Translations under genes and position numbers: made by a program
Notes under the pieces: generated by a model
Seen by the model: the letters and a program-made list of their open reading frames with translations, nothing else
What the model was told of the DNA's origin: nothing
The model's database searches: none
From: an uncultured Synechococcaceae cyanobacterium
Lineage (GTDB): Bacteria; Cyanobacteriota; Cyanobacteriia; PCC-6307; Cyanobiaceae
DNA: 51,759 nucleotides
Direction: 5' to 3'
Assembly (NCBI GenBank): GCA_902634405.1
Contig: CACPJY010000010.1
Span: 1-51,759, forward strand
Part shown: positions 15,922-23,894 of the stretch, one piece after another
Layout: the number at the start of each line of letters is the position of its first letter
Position numbering within the stretch: the first letter of the stretch is position 1

Positions 15922-16272
15922 CTAAAACTTTCCAGGCTCTAATGGTTTTAAAGTCTCAGACTCAATCTCCACTAATAATGATTTGACTACACCCCACATT
16001 GGGAATCCTGTTGTTAGAGCTAAAAGAAATGATGCAGTGAAAGAACTTAAAGGAGAGAAAGTAAATGTTTCCAAGACCCCAGTAAACATAATTGTTAATC
16101 CTGCAAGTGTTCCAACCCAGCTAGTTATTGAATAAACACCCTCTAATGGGAGTGGGGAAATTTTCTCACGATTCCAAGCTTGAATTTTTAATTGAATTAC
16201 CCTGAGGAACGAAAAGGAAAAGATAACAACCAATATTCCACCAATCCAGGCAATAGTAGTAGTTGCAATCAT
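15922..16272 (-). CDS. hypothetical membrane protein, 116 aa
   Basis: Three hydrophobic segments: IAWIGGILVVIFSFSFLRVI, ITSWVGTLAGLTIMFTGVL, and SSFTASFLLALTTGFPMWGV. A charged first loop (KIQAWNREK) separates helix 1 and 2. The C-terminus is acidic (LVEIESETLKPLEPGKF). Upstream on this strand lies repeat copy D. No family recognised; a real gene by length and composition. Confidence 0.6.
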   Translation of the reverse strand: MIATTTIAWIGGILVVIFSFSFLRVIQLKIQAWNREKISPLPLEGVYSITSWVGTLAGLTIMFTGVLETFTFSPLSSFTASFLLALTTGFPMWGVVKSLLVEIESETLKPLEPGKF

Positions 16273-16309
16273 TTTTGGAGATCTCTTTTCTTGATCATTA
16301 TGGGACAGA

Positions 16310-16418
16310 TTTCCTTAGTTTAAATAGAAACTCCTCATTAGCTTAGAAGGATTGATATCACTAAAAGGGAAGTTTCCATTACCCGGGAGTTGATTTCACT
16401 CACATCAATTGGTTTGGG
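16310..16418 (+). repeat. dispersed intergenic repeat, copy D
   Basis: TTTAAATAGAAACTCCTCAT, GATTGATATCACTAAAAGGG, AAGTTTCCATTACC and GTTGATTTCACTCACATCAA in order; more diverged than A-C. It separates 16432-16773 from 15922-16272. Confidence 0.65.
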
Positions 16419-16431
16419 TGGATTGTACTTT

Positions 16432-16773
16432 TCATGCGATCCCTAATTTCATTGCTGCTTTCACTCTTGTGACTATTGCATCATCAATATCGTTGTCGGT
16501 TTGAAGGGCTAACCATTCCAAAGCAGAAATGATCCAAGTCTTCATTTGTTTCTTGAAAAGCTTTTTAAGGGTCAAGAACAACATGGGCTTGAATAATAAA
16601 AAAAGGAATCCTGTCATACCTGTCATTCTTGCAATCTCTTTTACTAAAAAGCTAGCTGTTTTCTTCTCTAGGGATCTATTAGTTCTAGTTGCTTTGTAAT
16701 GCAAATTTGAATAGAAATCCCTCATTCGCTGAGAGTGGTTGGTATTGCTTAAAGGGAAGTTTTTATTAGCCAT
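16432..16773 (-). CDS. small basic protein with repeat-derived N-terminus
   Basis: 113 residues as read from ATG 16773. The first 26 residues (MANKNFPLSNTNHSQRMRDF...) are encoded by the minus strand of repeat copy E, so this start may be an accident of the repeat. The rest has a basic helix, one hydrophobic segment (GFLFLLFKPMLFLTLKKLF) and an acidic helical end (LQTDNDIDDAIVTRVKAAMK). The unique part alone is about 85 residues. Unknown function. Confidence 0.55.
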   Translation of the reverse strand: MANKNFPLSNTNHSQRMRDFYSNLHYKATRTNRSLEKKTASFLVKEIARMTGMTGFLFLLFKPMLFLTLKKLFKKQMKTWIISALEWLALQTDNDIDDAIVTRVKAAMKLGIA

Positions 16774-16853
16774 TAGTTAATTTCAGTCATATCAATGGAT
16801 TTCCGTGAAAATGTGCGGTTTGAGTAAAGTTTGAGTAAATCTTCAGTCTCAGG
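16705..16853 (+). repeat. dispersed intergenic repeat, copy E (full length)
   Basis: TTTGAATAGAAATCCCTCAT, TCGCTGAGAGTGGTTGGTAT, AAAGGGAAGTTTTTATTAGC, TTAATTTCAGTCATATCAA, then GCGGTTTGAGTAAAGTTTGA and TCAGTCTCAGGG. Confidence 0.75.
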
Positions 16854-16879
16854 GCTTCAGTCCCTTCTTTTTAGACCAT

Positions 16880-17034
16880 ATGACGATCGGAGTTGAAGAG
16901 CTATCTGAAAAGCTGAAGGAGACATAGATGAGTTATTGGCTGTTTGCGCACTTCTTGAAATACCTGCAACTTCGTGCATTAGCTTTCTAAACAAAGAGCA
17001 AATCAAAAAACTGATCGATTATCTCCAGAGCTGA
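16880..17034 (+). pseudogene. small gene with an apparent frameshift
   Basis: From ATG 16880 the frame reads MTIGVEELSEKLKET and stops at TAG 16925-16927. Adding one base after the GAG codon at about 16920 restores a frame IDELLAVCALLEIPATSCIS then FLNKEQIKKLIDYLQS to the TGA at 17032. The joined protein of about 52 residues is one coherent helical protein. A one-base deletion or sequencing error is the simplest explanation. It is followed 2 bp later by a membrane peptide. Confidence 0.5.
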
Positions 17035-17036
17035 AA

Positions 17037-17132
17037 ATGTTTTGGGTGCTCTACGCCGATTGGATTTATGTAGTTTTGAGCCTGACAGGGCTCACTTTCA
17101 TTGTCTGGATGGTGTTGATGCCTAGGCAATAA
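17037..17132 (+). CDS. tiny membrane peptide
   Basis: 31 codons, MFWVLYADWIYVVLSLTGLT then FIVWMVLMPRQ: one transmembrane helix with a basic end. It directly follows the frameshifted small gene and may be its operon partner. Hypothetical. Confidence 0.45.
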   Translation: MFWVLYADWIYVVLSLTGLTFIVWMVLMPRQ

Positions 17133-17210
17133 AAAAGGCCATTGCGAAACGCGCCGGACCTGGGTGATGGGGGACTTATTTTTAAGGGAGATTGAACTCA
17201 AAATCAACCC

Positions 17211-17379
17211 CTACTAGTAGTGTTTTTTCTTATCGTTTGCATAAGTTACACTATAAATAGTGTGTTTCTACCGATGACAAATCCCTTGACAGTGACTAGT
17301 GTCAATTCAACGGCCGGGTGATGGGGATCAAACGGTCTTAATAGAAAGAGCCTCTTGTCTGCACTGGGGCTTTTTTTTT
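17211..17379 (+). ncRNA. dyad-rich intergenic stretch with terminator-like end
   Basis: No ORF fits here. It holds the palindrome CTACTAGTAG (17211), a CTTAT/ATAAG stem (17229-17245), ACACTATAAATAGTGT (17248-17263) and TTGACAGTGACTAGTGTCAA (17286-17305). It ends with a weak AGCC/GGCT hairpin followed by nine T (17349-17379). This density fits a small RNA or operator region; the RNA call is inference. Confidence 0.3.
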
Positions 17380-17457
17380 GCAGGGGGATGGCTAGTTATT
17401 CAGTTTTCAAGGTTTCCAAAAGGTTGAAAGTTCGAACAGGCTTTAGGGATTCCTTCT

Positions 17458-17543
17458 AATTCATTAGCCAGTAGCTAATTTCAGTCATGTCAAGAGATTT
17501 GGGTGAAAATGGCCGGTTTGAGAAAACCTTCGATCTCAGGGTT
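17458..17543 (+). repeat. dispersed intergenic repeat, copy F (3' part)
   Basis: TTCATTAGCCAGTAGCTAAT, TTCAGTCATGTCAAGAGATT, TGGGTGAAAATGGCCGG and CTTCGATCTCAGGGTTT. It starts just after the stop of the DUF1330 gene on the minus strand. Confidence 0.7.
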
Positions 17544-17550
17544 TTAGTTC

Positions 17551-17892
17551 TTAAAGTCCCATGGCTCTTTTTAGTTTTGTGGCCTCGTCCATACCTTCCA
17601 TGATTGTGAAAGTTGCATTGCTTGTAGCAGCTTTACGAAGCTTCGATAACTCTTGATATTTGGCTGATTCATAAGCTTCCAGGGCTTCTCGCATAGAAGG
17701 GAATTCACAAATGATTGCCAAGTTTGCCCCTTCTGTTCTTTCTTTCCCTTGAGGCTCTGTGTCTTTCGCAAACACTTTCCCACCAACTTCTTTTAGCCAT
17801 GGACCTACTTTGTCTACATATTCAGCAAATAACTCTGGATTAGTTACCGTTGCAGTGGATATCCAGTAACCCTTTGCTCCTTTCTTGTCCAT
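17551..17892 (-). CDS. DUF1330 family protein
   Basis: 113 residues forming one dimeric alpha/beta-barrel-like domain. Family-like parts are KGYWISTATVTNPELFAEYV, WLKEVGGKVFAKD, IICEFPSMREALEAYESAKY and ELSKLRKAAT. DUF1330 proteins are small soluble dimers of unknown function related to the ABM/EthD superfamily. No operon partner; the next same-strand gene upstream is 18000-18221. Confidence 0.85.
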   Translation of the reverse strand: MDKKGAKGYWISTATVTNPELFAEYVDKVGPWLKEVGGKVFAKDTEPQGKERTEGANLAIICEFPSMREALEAYESAKYQELSKLRKAATSNATFTIMEGMDEATKLKRAMGL

Positions 17893-17999
17893 AAAAGTTG
17901 TTTGTCAATGAGTTTTGGAGCTCTAGTCTATTCATTTTATATATAGGCCTTTAGGTTTTAGCTCGCCACCTCTCTATACGACATTCAAGGCAGGTCATT

Positions 18000-18221
18000 T
18001 CAGCATTGAGGAATGTCTGACTCCTCTACATTTCTTTTGATGGATGGATTCTGATAGCAATATCTGTCTATGATTGGGAGTATTCCTTCTTCTAGTTCTT
18101 GAACTAGCTCATTTGTAAATGCGTTGATGTTCTCAAGAGTTGGGTGCTCATAACCTGCTTCTTGAACATCAATTAATAGAGCCTTAATGGTTCTATGAAA
18201 TAAAGTATGGCGCAATGACAT
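18000..18221 (-). CDS. small hypothetical protein
   Basis: 73 residues, helical: MSLRHTLFHRTIKALLIDVQ, then LENINAFTNELVQELEEGIL, then PIIDRYCYQNPSIKRNVEES. Soluble and acidic overall. No family recognised, but its composition is that of a real gene. A partial repeat copy (18226-18262) lies just upstream of its start. Confidence 0.6.
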   Translation of the reverse strand: MSLRHTLFHRTIKALLIDVQEAGYEHPTLENINAFTNELVQELEEGILPIIDRYCYQNPSIKRNVEESDIPQC

Positions 18222-18225
18222 TTAA

Positions 18226-18262
18226 GTTTTCATCAGTGAATAGTTAATTTAAGTCATATGGG
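18226..18262 (+). repeat. dispersed intergenic repeat, short copy G
   Basis: AAGTTTTCATCAGTGAATAG then TTAATTTAAGTCATATG matches the centre of the main repeat. Confidence 0.4.
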
Positions 18263-18498
18263 AAGTTGAGTTTTCATCGAAAAATGTTTCTTATTCTGGT
18301 TCCTTTTCTCCTTCTTTGTATTCAATTCGAAAGGTGTAAGTGTTTGGCTAGAGAAAAAATGATAACTACTATTTCGTGTTATTTAGGTAATCTGCATAAA
18401 TCTTATAGAATCTGATTTCTTAAAAAGTGATTTGAAATCATTGAAGAAGATTTTGCACTTGTTACTTTTGTGCTTGCAGTAGGTTTCATAAGATGAAT

Positions 18499-19614
18499 TT
18501 AATCCTGATTTATGTAGGAGTTCTGCCATATATATTGACCATCATTTTTCTCTGACTCAACAGCAATGCAATTACAAGCAATATTCCAGAGAGCTTTATG
18601 GATTGGAACTGGGTTGAAAAGATAGGTCTTAGGAAAAGCTTTTTTAATTGCAATAGTTGCCTCTCTAGCATGGTAATGAGGAATTGTTGGAAAAATGTGG
18701 TGAATTACGTGACTTGAGCCAATCTGATGATGTAAGAAATTAAGAATTTTTCCATAAGGTCGATCAATTGAAAGGAATGCGCCTCTGATAAAAGAGAACT
18801 CTGAGTTGGAGAGGTGGGGAACATCTGTATCAGTATGGTGAAGCCAGGTATATATAACTAGCCAGCAATTGACTACTGTTAATGGACCTATATACATTGC
18901 AATTAAATGAGCTATTCCATACTTAAGACCTGTTATAAACAGTCCTACTAGTACCAAAGCTATCCCAAGATCTGAGATCCAAACCTTCTTTACCCAATTC
19001 GAAGACCAAAGTTTTTTGGAGAAGGGTTCCCTTGGCCAAAAGTGGTTCGTAGTCCCGTATTTAGGCCCCCCAGTGCTGCCAGTCAACAAATATGCAGGCC
19101 AACCAAAGCCAAGGTGTAATAGGAGTTGCATAAGGCCGTATGTAGTTTTGCCTAGAGCAGTTGAGAGGGCTAATTCGTTCTCTCCTCCGACTTTCTCGTT
19201 AATTCCATTACCACCGACAACTATTGGCACGTGAGTCTCGCCATCAGTTATGTGATTAGTAAAACGATGATGAATGGAATGTGACCTTTGCCAAGAAAAA
19301 TATGGAACGAGCAATAATGAGTGCAGCAGATAACCAATAACTGTTTGCAAAGTTCGATTATCCGAGAAGGCTCCATGCCCACATTCGTGAGCGATAACCC
19401 AGAAGCCCATTGCAGTAGTCCCTGAGATACAGGCATATAGAATCCAAACAGGAATCATTGCTTGCGTGAAAGGAATGGCTAGTCCTATCGCGACAATTAC
19501 TGCCTGGATTGCGACTGATTGAAAAAGGTAGGCCAAGGAAGTTGATGTCTTACGTACAAAACAGTGCTTAGGAATAACTTCAGTAATGGCTTTCATGCTG
19601 GGTATATCACTCAT
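18499..19614 (-). CDS. FAD2-like acyl-lipid desaturase (omega-6/delta-12 type)
   Basis: 371 residues from ATG 19614 (a TTG at 19713 would add 33). The N-terminus AITEVIPKHCFVRKTSTS and the block VIAHECGHGAFSDN with LLVPYFSWQRSHSIHH strongly recall plant FAD2-type delta-12 desaturases. Three His boxes are present: HECGH, HSIHH and HVIHH (in SSHVIHHIFPTIPHYHA). Hydrophobic helices flank them, so it is a membrane di-iron enzyme acting on acyl lipids. The exact regiospecificity (delta-12 or omega-3) cannot be fixed by eye. The gene is monocistronic. Confidence 0.85.
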   Translation of the reverse strand: MSDIPSMKAITEVIPKHCFVRKTSTSLAYLFQSVAIQAVIVAIGLAIPFTQAMIPVWILYACISGTTAMGFWVIAHECGHGAFSDNRTLQTVIGYLLHSLLLVPYFSWQRSHSIHHRFTNHITDGETHVPIVVGGNGINEKVGGENELALSTALGKTTYGLMQLLLHLGFGWPAYLLTGSTGGPKYGTTNHFWPREPFSKKLWSSNWVKKVWISDLGIALVLVGLFITGLKYGIAHLIAMYIGPLTVVNCWLVIYTWLHHTDTDVPHLSNSEFSFIRGAFLSIDRPYGKILNFLHHQIGSSHVIHHIFPTIPHYHAREATIAIKKAFPKTYLFNPVPIHKALWNIACNCIAVESEKNDGQYIWQNSYINQD

Positions 19615-20020
19615 CTTTATGGCGAGAGCCTTTCCCTTGAGACCAGAGAATCGGAAATTCCGAATCTTTTTTTGGTTTGGGATAGAGGGTTGTGTTTTAT
19701 CCAAGCTGATCAATTGCTTTGTGAACTAAAAGGGTCTTCTCTCAAAAGAGGTTCCAAACCCTTTACTGAAAACTAAACCTATTGGGAGATGGGACTTTGC
19801 CTACTATTTGTTTTGAGAGCAGGATCCTGGGATCTGAAAATAGCTTGCTAGTATTTTGTAAGGAGGCTTTGCTAGTTAAGAAATCAAGTGATCGAAATAC
19901 CCTTAACAATGCGTCAAATCCCTTGAAATTAATTCTATTAAGACGGATTTCATTTGAAGCCTACTTAGGCTTTTAAGCAAAAGATTAAACTAGGTTGTCT
20001 AGTCTGTTATTTAAATTGAA

Positions 20021-21466
20021 ATGATGAAAGTTTCAAGGAAAGCATTGTTTCTCATATCTTGTATTTTCCCTTTAGGACTTCTGTCTTCTTGTTCTTTATT
20101 TGCTGGGAAGTCAGCTTCTTATTCGAGGGCTAAAGAGGTTATGGATCCAGACCTATACCTGGTATATCGTCTCACAGACAGAATACTCACCGCAAATTCA
20201 ATAAAACGTCCTGTTCGTGTAGCTGTTAGGAGAGGAGTGGCTTGCTAATTTGAAGACTCTTCAGGAATTGGAAGAATTAACCCTAAAAAAGATTCTTTAG
20301 ACTGTGCAACGGCTGGTTATTTACCAGATATAGATAAAGCGACTAATTTTGATATTTGGGCGGCACAAGTTGTCGGCACCATGATGGGAAGTGCTAATGC
20401 TGCAGCATCAAGTACATCGGGTACTTTGATGGTTAATATTCCTATGTTAAAAGAAACAATGGGCAAGCCTAATCAGCTCGCATGTGTAATAGGCCATGAA
20501 TTAGCTCATATAACTCAAAACCATAGTGAAGACGAGAGAAAGGAAAGAGCAAAATATGAAGCCATTGCGGCTAAAAATATAGCTGAAAAGGTGGATAGAA
20601 TTCAGGGTCAGCAGAGATCAAATAGAGGCATGGCTATGTTCTTAGGTGGTCTTTCTGCCGGTCTTTCAGGAGATTCCAGTTCACTGAATAGTGTTTCTAA
20701 TCGAATTGCTTTGGAAAATATTTCCGCACAAATTTCAGCACCAAGAATAGCTGCTCAAGCGATGAAATATTCACCTAATGTAGCAGAGTCAATAAATAAA
20801 ATGAAAGGGTTAAATTCTGATAATTTAAAGAAAGCATATAGACATGCAGATAATTATCTTAGGAATGTAGCCTTAGCAATGGCAGGGTTTAATAGAGCTC
20901 AGGAATATGAAGCAGATTTACTTGGACTTGAATACATAACAGCAGCAGGATTTAACCCTCAAGGATGTGTCAAATTATGGACAGAGACCATGCCCCATGA
21001 AACTGATAAGATTATTGCTCGTTTGCTTCCTGATGGTGTAGAGGATCCAGGCAAGAAAGAACAGACTTCGATTTTCATCAATAAGGAGAAAGACGATGAA
21101 GATAAGAAGTCTCAGGAGGATTGCAATAAGCTGAAAGGCCCTGCGAAGAACAACTGCAGAAAAAAACAACGGCGGGCCAGGAATGATTCATCCAGAGTTC
21201 CTGAAGAAATCATGGTATCTCTTACACATCCATCAGATAAAAGAAGAGCAAAAGCTATTAAGAATCACTTGGCTAATAAAAAGTTGATTAATAGGTTAAA
21301 AGAAGAAGGTAAAAAGGCAAGAAATACAAAAAAAATTCGTGATTGGAATTATGACAAACAAAGTGAAACTGTTGTAATATCAAATACCTTGAAAAACCCC
21401 AATAAAGTTGGCTTAGAAGAGACAGGTTCCACCGGCATAGATATTGATAGTTTTTTAGATGATTAA
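20021..21466 (+). pseudogene. M48 family metalloprotease lipoprotein with one in-frame stop
   Basis: A single reading frame runs from ATG 20021 to the stop at 21464, but a TAA at 20246-20248 interrupts it after VRVAVRRGVAC. Beyond it the frame continues as FEDSSGIGRINPKKDSLD and on through the peptidase. The front half carries a lipoprotein signal (ALFLISCIFPLGLLSSCSLF). The catalytic VIGHELAHITQNH zinc motif and the downstream YEADLLGLEYI glutamate motif are intact. Re-start at ATG 20381 would make a 361-residue form without signal peptide. Likely a recent nonsense mutation (CAA to TAA) or an error. The C-terminal Lys/Glu-rich tail is unusual. M48 proteases handle envelope quality control. 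Confidence 0.75.
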
Positions 21467-21502
21467 CCTTTGGTTCAAACTTTGACTTCTTAATTAATTA
21501 AA

Positions 21503-21913
21503 ATGAAAAAAACTACTATTTCACTCGCCTTGATGTTGCTCTCAAATTCTGGGCTTATATTATTCCCAGTAAATCCATTGAAGTCCGAAAATGTTATAGC
21601 ATTGGATTCTCCAAAAGTCGAAATTTTCGATGCATGGTGGGATAAGAAAGGTAAGGACTGCAAGGTTAAATTTATTAGTGCTACTAATCAAAATCCTGCA
21701 CAATTACAAGTCGATGAAGGTACTCCTATTACTAAAGAGCAAATTTTACAAGTTGAAAGAAAAGTAGAATCTAAAACTTTTTGGAACACATATACCTACC
21801 ATATTATTTATAAGGGAAATAACTCCGCTGTCTCTGAAGCAAGAATTTTATTTAGACATGCAGCTACTAGTAGAAGATTTCAGAAGGCTTTAGAAGATTT
21901 TGGCATAAATTAG
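21503..21913 (+). CDS. small secreted protein downstream of the M48 gene
   Basis: 136 residues with a cleavable signal peptide (MKKTTISLALMLLSNSGLIL...) and a mature beta-rich part (VEIFDAWWDKKGKDCKVKF; TYTYHIIYKGNNSAVSEARI). One Cys is in the mature form. It follows the protease gene by 36 bp on the same strand, so they may be co-expressed in the periplasm. No family recognised. Confidence 0.65.
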   Translation: MKKTTISLALMLLSNSGLILFPVNPLKSENVIALDSPKVEIFDAWWDKKGKDCKVKFISATNQNPAQLQVDEGTPITKEQILQVERKVESKTFWNTYTYHIIYKGNNSAVSEARILFRHAATSRRFQKALEDFGIN

Positions 21914-22052
21914 ATCTTTGGAATATAGGTTTCTTGATTCCATAGTCTTTTTGGATCATTTTGATTACTGAGAAAAGGAGCGACTTAATACACATTTTCT
22001 TTTTAGCGGTTTGAAGGAAAAGGATGATGACTAGACCAAGAGTTTTCGTGAT

Positions 22053-22205
22053 TTAATCAGCAAACATTCCATCCACTGACAACTCTCTTCTTGTATCTGG
22101 TGATGGATATTGTCTGTAATACAAGACCATCCCACTGGTTAGAGCTAATGCAATCAGTATCCAAGAAATTAAAGATTTCTTTTTACTAGGAGCCTTTGCT
22201 TTCAT
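22053..22205 (-). CDS. small single-pass membrane protein
   Basis: 50 residues, MKAKAPSKKKSLISWILIAL then one helix and a polar tail (RQYPSPDTRRELSVDGMFAD). AAGGA lies before the ATG. It overlaps the end of the upstream gene by 20 bp, so it is the last of three small minus-strand genes. Basic outside, positively charged N-terminus predicts N-in topology. Confidence 0.55.
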   Translation of the reverse strand: MKAKAPSKKKSLISWILIALALTSGMVLYYRQYPSPDTRRELSVDGMFAD

Positions 22206-22419
22206 TGTCCTTGGTTTGTATCTCAGGTAAACAACTAGTCACTTGGATTAGATCCCAGATCTCATCTTGGTCATATGAAGACAAGTCTTTCCCTGGGACT
22301 CCACTCCCTTCTTGTAACCCCTGGTCTTTCATTTTTGCTCTTATTAATGCTTTCCTATCAGCACTAGTCATCGCCTTGAAGCGCTCTTTCCTATTTTCAT
22401 TGCTCTCTTCACTTGCCAT
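22186..22419 (-). CDS. small acidic helical protein
   Basis: 77 residues (MASEESNENRKERFKAMTSA DRKALIRAKMKDQGLQEGSG). Charged and probably helical, with one Cys. Second of the three-gene chain 22584 to 22053. No family recognised. Confidence 0.55.
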   Translation of the reverse strand: MASEESNENRKERFKAMTSADRKALIRAKMKDQGLQEGSGVPGKDLSSYDQDEIWDLIQVTSCLPEIQTKDNESKGS

Positions 22420-22428
22420 ATTATCTTT

Positions 22429-22584
22429 CTAGTCCGAATCTTTAAGTAGATCTGGTCTCCATAAATACCGGCTTAGTTGAATCTTAAATTCCTGATTTAT
22501 CAAAACACCTTCATCTTTCAATAAATCTATTTGAACCCAGTCAGTTCCATCTCGTCCAATACTCAGTATCTTTGCTGTATTCAT
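22429..22584 (-). CDS. small hypothetical protein
   Basis: 51 residues, MNTAKILSIGRDGTDWVQID then LLKDEGVLINQEFKIQLSRY. It looks like a beta-strand-rich small domain. First of the three-gene chain, between the P450 gene and the acidic protein. The DNA around its start matches part of the acidic ORF 588-710 region. Confidence 0.5.
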   Translation of the reverse strand: MNTAKILSIGRDGTDWVQIDLLKDEGVLINQEFKIQLSRYLWRPDLLKDSD

Positions 22585-22601
22585 AATTCAGCAGAGAGTT
22601 C

Positions 22602-23894
22602 TCACACTTTTACCTTTACTAACAACTCGTCACGAGGAGACGGACTGGGAATCTGTCGCAGGCTCAAGTCTTGATCAGGGATTACTTCAAGTCGCAATTT
22701 ACGAAATAGCCCAACTACCATCAGTCTGATCTCAAGTTCAGCTAACGATTTGCCAAGGCATACACGTTCGCCTCCACCGAAAGGCATGAGATTTAAAGAG
22801 CATTCATTCTCTAGATGACGCTGTGGCCGAAAGATATCTAGATCACCAATGCCATGACGATTAGAAGCAATTAAAGCTACTTGAACTACACGATTATTAG
22901 GGACGAGAATGTCATCTAAGACCAAGGATTGCTTGGTGCGGCGAAAAAAACCACCTACTGGTGGAGTGAATCGCATTACTTCCTTTACGAGGGCCTCGAG
23001 TCTTGGAGCCTTCTCAGGAGCGTAGACAATAGTTGCCTGCTTAGGAGTTGGAGGCCAATCTAGAGTGTCTATCTCTTGACGAAGCCATATTTCCATTGGT
23101 GGATAGAGAAGTAATTCTCGCATTAAACAACTCAGAGCAGAAGCTGTGGTTTCATATCCAGCAAATAACAGTAGAAGTAGTTGTTCTGCTAGATCTTCAT
23201 CTGCGAAAGGAATGCCTGCTTCATCAAGACCCCCTGCCAGTAGATCCAAGCCACCTTTGCGATTGATGGGTTGGCTAAGTATTTCTTGAAGTTTTGCAAG
23301 TAAACGTTTCCTTGCCTTGAGAGCTTTGGCAAAGGGGCTGCCTGGAAGAGCGATGGGAATTGAGAAGAGAGCCTTGGTCCAGATCTCGAAATCAGAAAAC
23401 AACTTGTCACGATCATGACCCTCCAGACCAAGAACAGTTGTAGCGATAACGGAAAAAGCAAAACGTCGCATTTTCTGGGCTAAAGGCAGAGGCGCTGTTG
23501 CAGTTTTTAGTTCTTCGCTGAGCTCATCAATTAACTTGACAATCCCATTGCTATAGCGTTGAAGTGCTGAAGAGGAGAATAATTGGGCTACTAATTTTCT
23601 CCTTGCTTTATGAGCTGCTCCATTGCGGTTGGCTAGTGAATGACTGCCTAAAAGTTTTTTAACACTCTCCGGCCACCAACCTTCAATTGCCTCTGGTTGA
23701 GATAACAAATCAGCAATGGCCTTGTCCCCCTGAATGAATACCATTGGCTGCCCAAGCATGGATGTCTCAAAGACATTTCCATGACGATCAAATCGCCTTT
23801 TAGCGAAGTTGGGATCGCGGAAAAATGCTAGAGCCTCAAGAACCCCAGTTAAAGCATCCGTAGTTGGCAGAGGGCGCAATTTAGAAATAGTCAT
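22602..23894 (-). CDS. cytochrome P450
   Basis: 430 residues from ATG 23894. The heme loop FGGGERVCLGKSLAELE contains the thiolate Cys. The I-helix is LLLFAGYETTASALS with the oxygen-activating Thr. The K-helix E-x-x-R is in LVKEVMRFTPPVGGFFRRT. Soluble-type length with no N-terminal anchor; the fold resembles CYP120-like cyanobacterial enzymes acting on retinoids or fatty acids. No dedicated ferredoxin or reductase is adjacent, so it probably uses cellular ferredoxin. Substrate unknown. Confidence 0.92.
   Translation of the reverse strand: MTISKLRPLPTTDALTGVLEALAFFRDPNFAKRRFDRHGNVFETSMLGQPMVFIQGDKAIADLLSQPEAIEGWWPESVKKLLGSHSLANRNGAAHKARRKLVAQLFSSSALQRYSNGIVKLIDELSEELKTATAPLPLAQKMRRFAFSVIATTVLGLEGHDRDKLFSDFEIWTKALFSIPIALPGSPFAKALKARKRLLAKLQEILSQPINRKGGLDLLAGGLDEAGIPFADEDLAEQLLLLLFAGYETTASALSCLMRELLLYPPMEIWLRQEIDTLDWPPTPKQATIVYAPEKAPRLEALVKEVMRFTPPVGGFFRRTKQSLVLDDILVPNNRVVQVALIASNRHGIGDLDIFRPQRHLENECSLNLMPFGGGERVCLGKSLAELEIRLMVVGLFRKLRLEVIPDQDLSLRQIPSPSPRDELLVKVKV

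Noticed and set aside
19782-19976. Plus-strand ORF between the desaturase and M48 genes
   Set aside because: Poor composition, contains the recurring GCTTGCTAGTATTTTG motif, no ribosome site; the gap 19615-20020 is better left without a gene.
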